From: Opitutaceae bacterium
GTDB lineage: Bacteria > Verrucomicrobiota > Verrucomicrobiia > Opitutales > Opitutaceae
Direction of reading: 5' to 3'
NCBI GenBank assembly: GCA_028281165.1
Contig: JANQKI010000231.1
Coordinates: 1 to 64,000 of the forward strand
DNA length: 64,000 bases
Below the pieces are notes generated by a model, which saw nothing but the letters and a program-made list of their open reading frames with translations, searched no databases and was not told the origin of the DNA. The first letter of the stretch is position 1. The number at the start of each line of letters is the position of its first letter. The position numbers and the translations under genes are program-made. This document shows positions 62,720 to 64,000 of the stretch, piece after piece.

Positions 62720-64000
62720 TTAAGCGTTTACGGGAATCTTAAGCTCTTCCAGTTTCAGCACGCCCTTTGGAAGATCAGGCGAGGAAGGATGAGGAACGAC
62801 CTTCCAGAATTTGCTGACCGTTTCCTGCCAGTTCTCCAATAGCTGCTTTCCGTGAGGACTATCCGTAACCGACACATGCGTTTCGATAATTTTCTTGAGG
62901 GCATCGACTTCACCGCTGTCGTTCATGCGTTCGATATCTACCATTTCTGGATTATATCGGTGTTCAAACATATCGGTTTCGTCGTAGACGAACGCTAAAC
63001 CGCCACTCATGCCTGCTCCGAAATTCGTACCCGTTTTTCCAAGACAGACGACTGTACCGCCCGTCATGTATTCGCAACCGTGATCGCCAACGCCTTCCAC
63101 TACTGCGACGGATCCGCTATTGCGAACGCCAAAGCGTTCGCCTGCGCAGCCCGCAGCGAAGAGATGGCCGCCCGTCGCTCCATAGAGACAGGTGTTGCCG
63201 ATTATGATGTTGTCCTTCCAGGTAAAGGTCTCGTCTTCTTTTGGCCGGATAATGATCTCTCCACCCGACATGCCTTTGCCGACATAGTCATTAGCCTCGC
63301 CCTGCAGCTTCATTCGGATTCCATGAGTTAGGAAAGTGCCGAAGCTTTGGCCAGCGGTGCCTTCGAAATGCAAGTTAATGGAAGCTTCCGGCAGGTGATT
63401 GCTACCTCTAACATAAGCGACTTCACCTGAGAGATGCGTACCCAAGCAGCGGTCGGTATTGTGAACTTTATAGTTGCCTCTGAAGCTGGCTATGCGACCG
63501 ACGATCACGTCTTTCGATTCTTGGATGATCGTTTGGTCGAGACAGCCTTCAAACCCTAGTCGCTCGTTACGAGGACGGGTATGCGTGCGAGGAGCTTCGC
63601 CTGTTGGGTCGGGACTGTGAAGAAGTCCACTCAGGTTGACCATCTTGGTCTTAACGTTTTCAACATCGTCGATCTGCTCCAGTAGCTCAGTGCGACCGAT
63701 GATATCCTCCAACTTTCTGTATCCAAGTTTTGCGAGATAGCCACGCACGTCTTCAGCCACAGCGTTGAAGTAATTGATTACGTTCTCAGGCGTACCCTTG
63801 TATTTGGCTCTTAGGTCGTCGCGTTGAGTTGCAACGCCAACGGGACATGTATTCAAATGGCAAACACGGAACATCGCGCAACTCGCTGCGATCATGGCTG
63901 CAGTGCCGAAATTATACTCCTCGGCTCCCAGGATTGCAGCGAGAATGATATCGCGACCGGTCTTCATTCCACCATCGGTGCGAAGCGTCACGCGGTTGCG
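62720..64000 (-). CDS. gltB: Glutamate synthase large subunit (partial, N-terminus beyond right edge)
   Basis: The last ~426 residues of GltB, which makes glutamate from glutamine and 2-oxoglutarate. Visible are the end of the FMN-binding barrel (TLRTDGGMKTGRDIILAAILGAEEYNFGTAAMIA), the 3Fe-4S cluster cysteines (CAMFRVCHLNTCPVGVATQ) and the GXGXG beta-helix domain (GATGGHLFAAGCAGERFGVRNSGSVAVVEGVGDHGCEYMTGG). The frame remains open through position 64000, so the gene continues outside the window. The 3' end converges on the dehydratase gene 36 nt away. Confidence 0.97.
   Translation of the reverse strand, partial: RNRVTLRTDGGMKTGRDIILAAILGAEEYNFGTAAMIAASCAMFRVCHLNTCPVGVATQRDDLRAKYKGTPENVINYFNAVAEDVRGYLAKLGYRKLEDIIGRTELLEQIDDVENVKTKMVNLSGLLHSPDPTGEAPRTHTRPRNERLGFEGCLDQTIIQESKDVIVGRIASFRGNYKVHNTDRCLGTHLSGEVAYVRGSNHLPEASINLHFEGTAGQSFGTFLTHGIRMKLQGEANDYVGKGMSGGEIIIRPKEDETFTWKDNIIIGNTCLYGATGGHLFAAGCAGERFGVRNSGSVAVVEGVGDHGCEYMTGGTVVCLGKTGTNFGAGMSGGLAFVYDETDMFEHRYNPEMVDIERMNDSGEVDALKKIIETHVSVTDSPHGKQLLENWQETVSKFWKVVPHPSSPDLPKGVLKLEELKIPVNA

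Noticed and set aside
1-64000. Apparent enrichment of GTATCC/GGATAC
   Set aside because: The hexamer caught the eye in many genes, often encoding Leu-Asp-Thr. A rough count is close to the ~16 per strand expected by chance in 64 kb, and no orientation bias was evident.
1-64000. CRISPR arrays, prophage or insertion sequences
   Set aside because: No regularly spaced direct repeats, transposase, integrase or phage structural genes were seen. The only mobile-type signals are the two REP-like pairs.

Overview
The window (about 47% GC by eye) reads as chromosomal DNA of a Gram-negative bacterium, most likely a Verrucomicrobiota of class Opitutae (Puniceicoccales or Pelagicoccus-like, probably aquatic). 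This is inferred from gene content. The clues are LPS heptose genes, the argC-J-B-D-F-G cluster, a TorF-type porin, a stand-alone PilC/GspF gene, and several large secreted proteins that end in a duplicated module of a type I associate with Verrucomicrobia. Most genes have weak or no Shine-Dalgarno sequence, so several starts were chosen on protein grounds.

Layout. 1-4025: TRAP transporter operon with a TatT lipoprotein, running off the left edge. 4142-5431: ammonium transporter. 5681-7651: ECF sigma factor, anti-sigma factor and a small secreted protein. 7843-9242: FetAB-type ABC exporter. 9348-15971: two paralogous secreted delta-60/Ig proteins of about 1100 residues. 16026-17105: sugar-type oxidoreductase. 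17449-23656: a six-gene, same-strand block encoding a DUF3570 barrel, ApbE flavin transferase, TlpA thioredoxin, DUF4266 lipoprotein and two Ig/module proteins. 23972-27471: a GGCT-like protein, a DUF3127 OB-fold protein and an AlgJ/AlgI polysaccharide O-acetylation pair. 27636-29222: LPS heptose genes. 29254-32995: HflKC and hypotheticals. 33767-33840: tRNA-Gly. 34033-36549: PilC and a degenerate NtrC-like regulator. 36690-40792: carB and purU. 41602-48250: arginine biosynthesis operon. 48408-49250: rplM-rpsI. 49414-62683: housekeeping genes (cca, tal, pssA, dnaN, moaA, cinA, uvrC) with a RelE-like orphan and an acid-sugar dehydratase. 62720-64000: 3' end of gltB.

How the genes connect. Nitrogen assimilation is represented by AmtB, GltB, CarB and the arginine operon. 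Envelope building is represented by heptose activation and transfer, O-acetylation, a porin and HflKC. The most unusual segment is the 17.4-23.7 kb block. There an ApbE enzyme sits beside a DUF3570 protein carrying a D-x-x-S-G-A-T motif of the type ApbE modifies. The last two genes of the block share an unusual 70-residue leader that ends in SGAT at the same position in both. Two different REP-like inverted-repeat pairs are present (3998-4072 and 17271-17334). The first forms the start region of the TatT gene.
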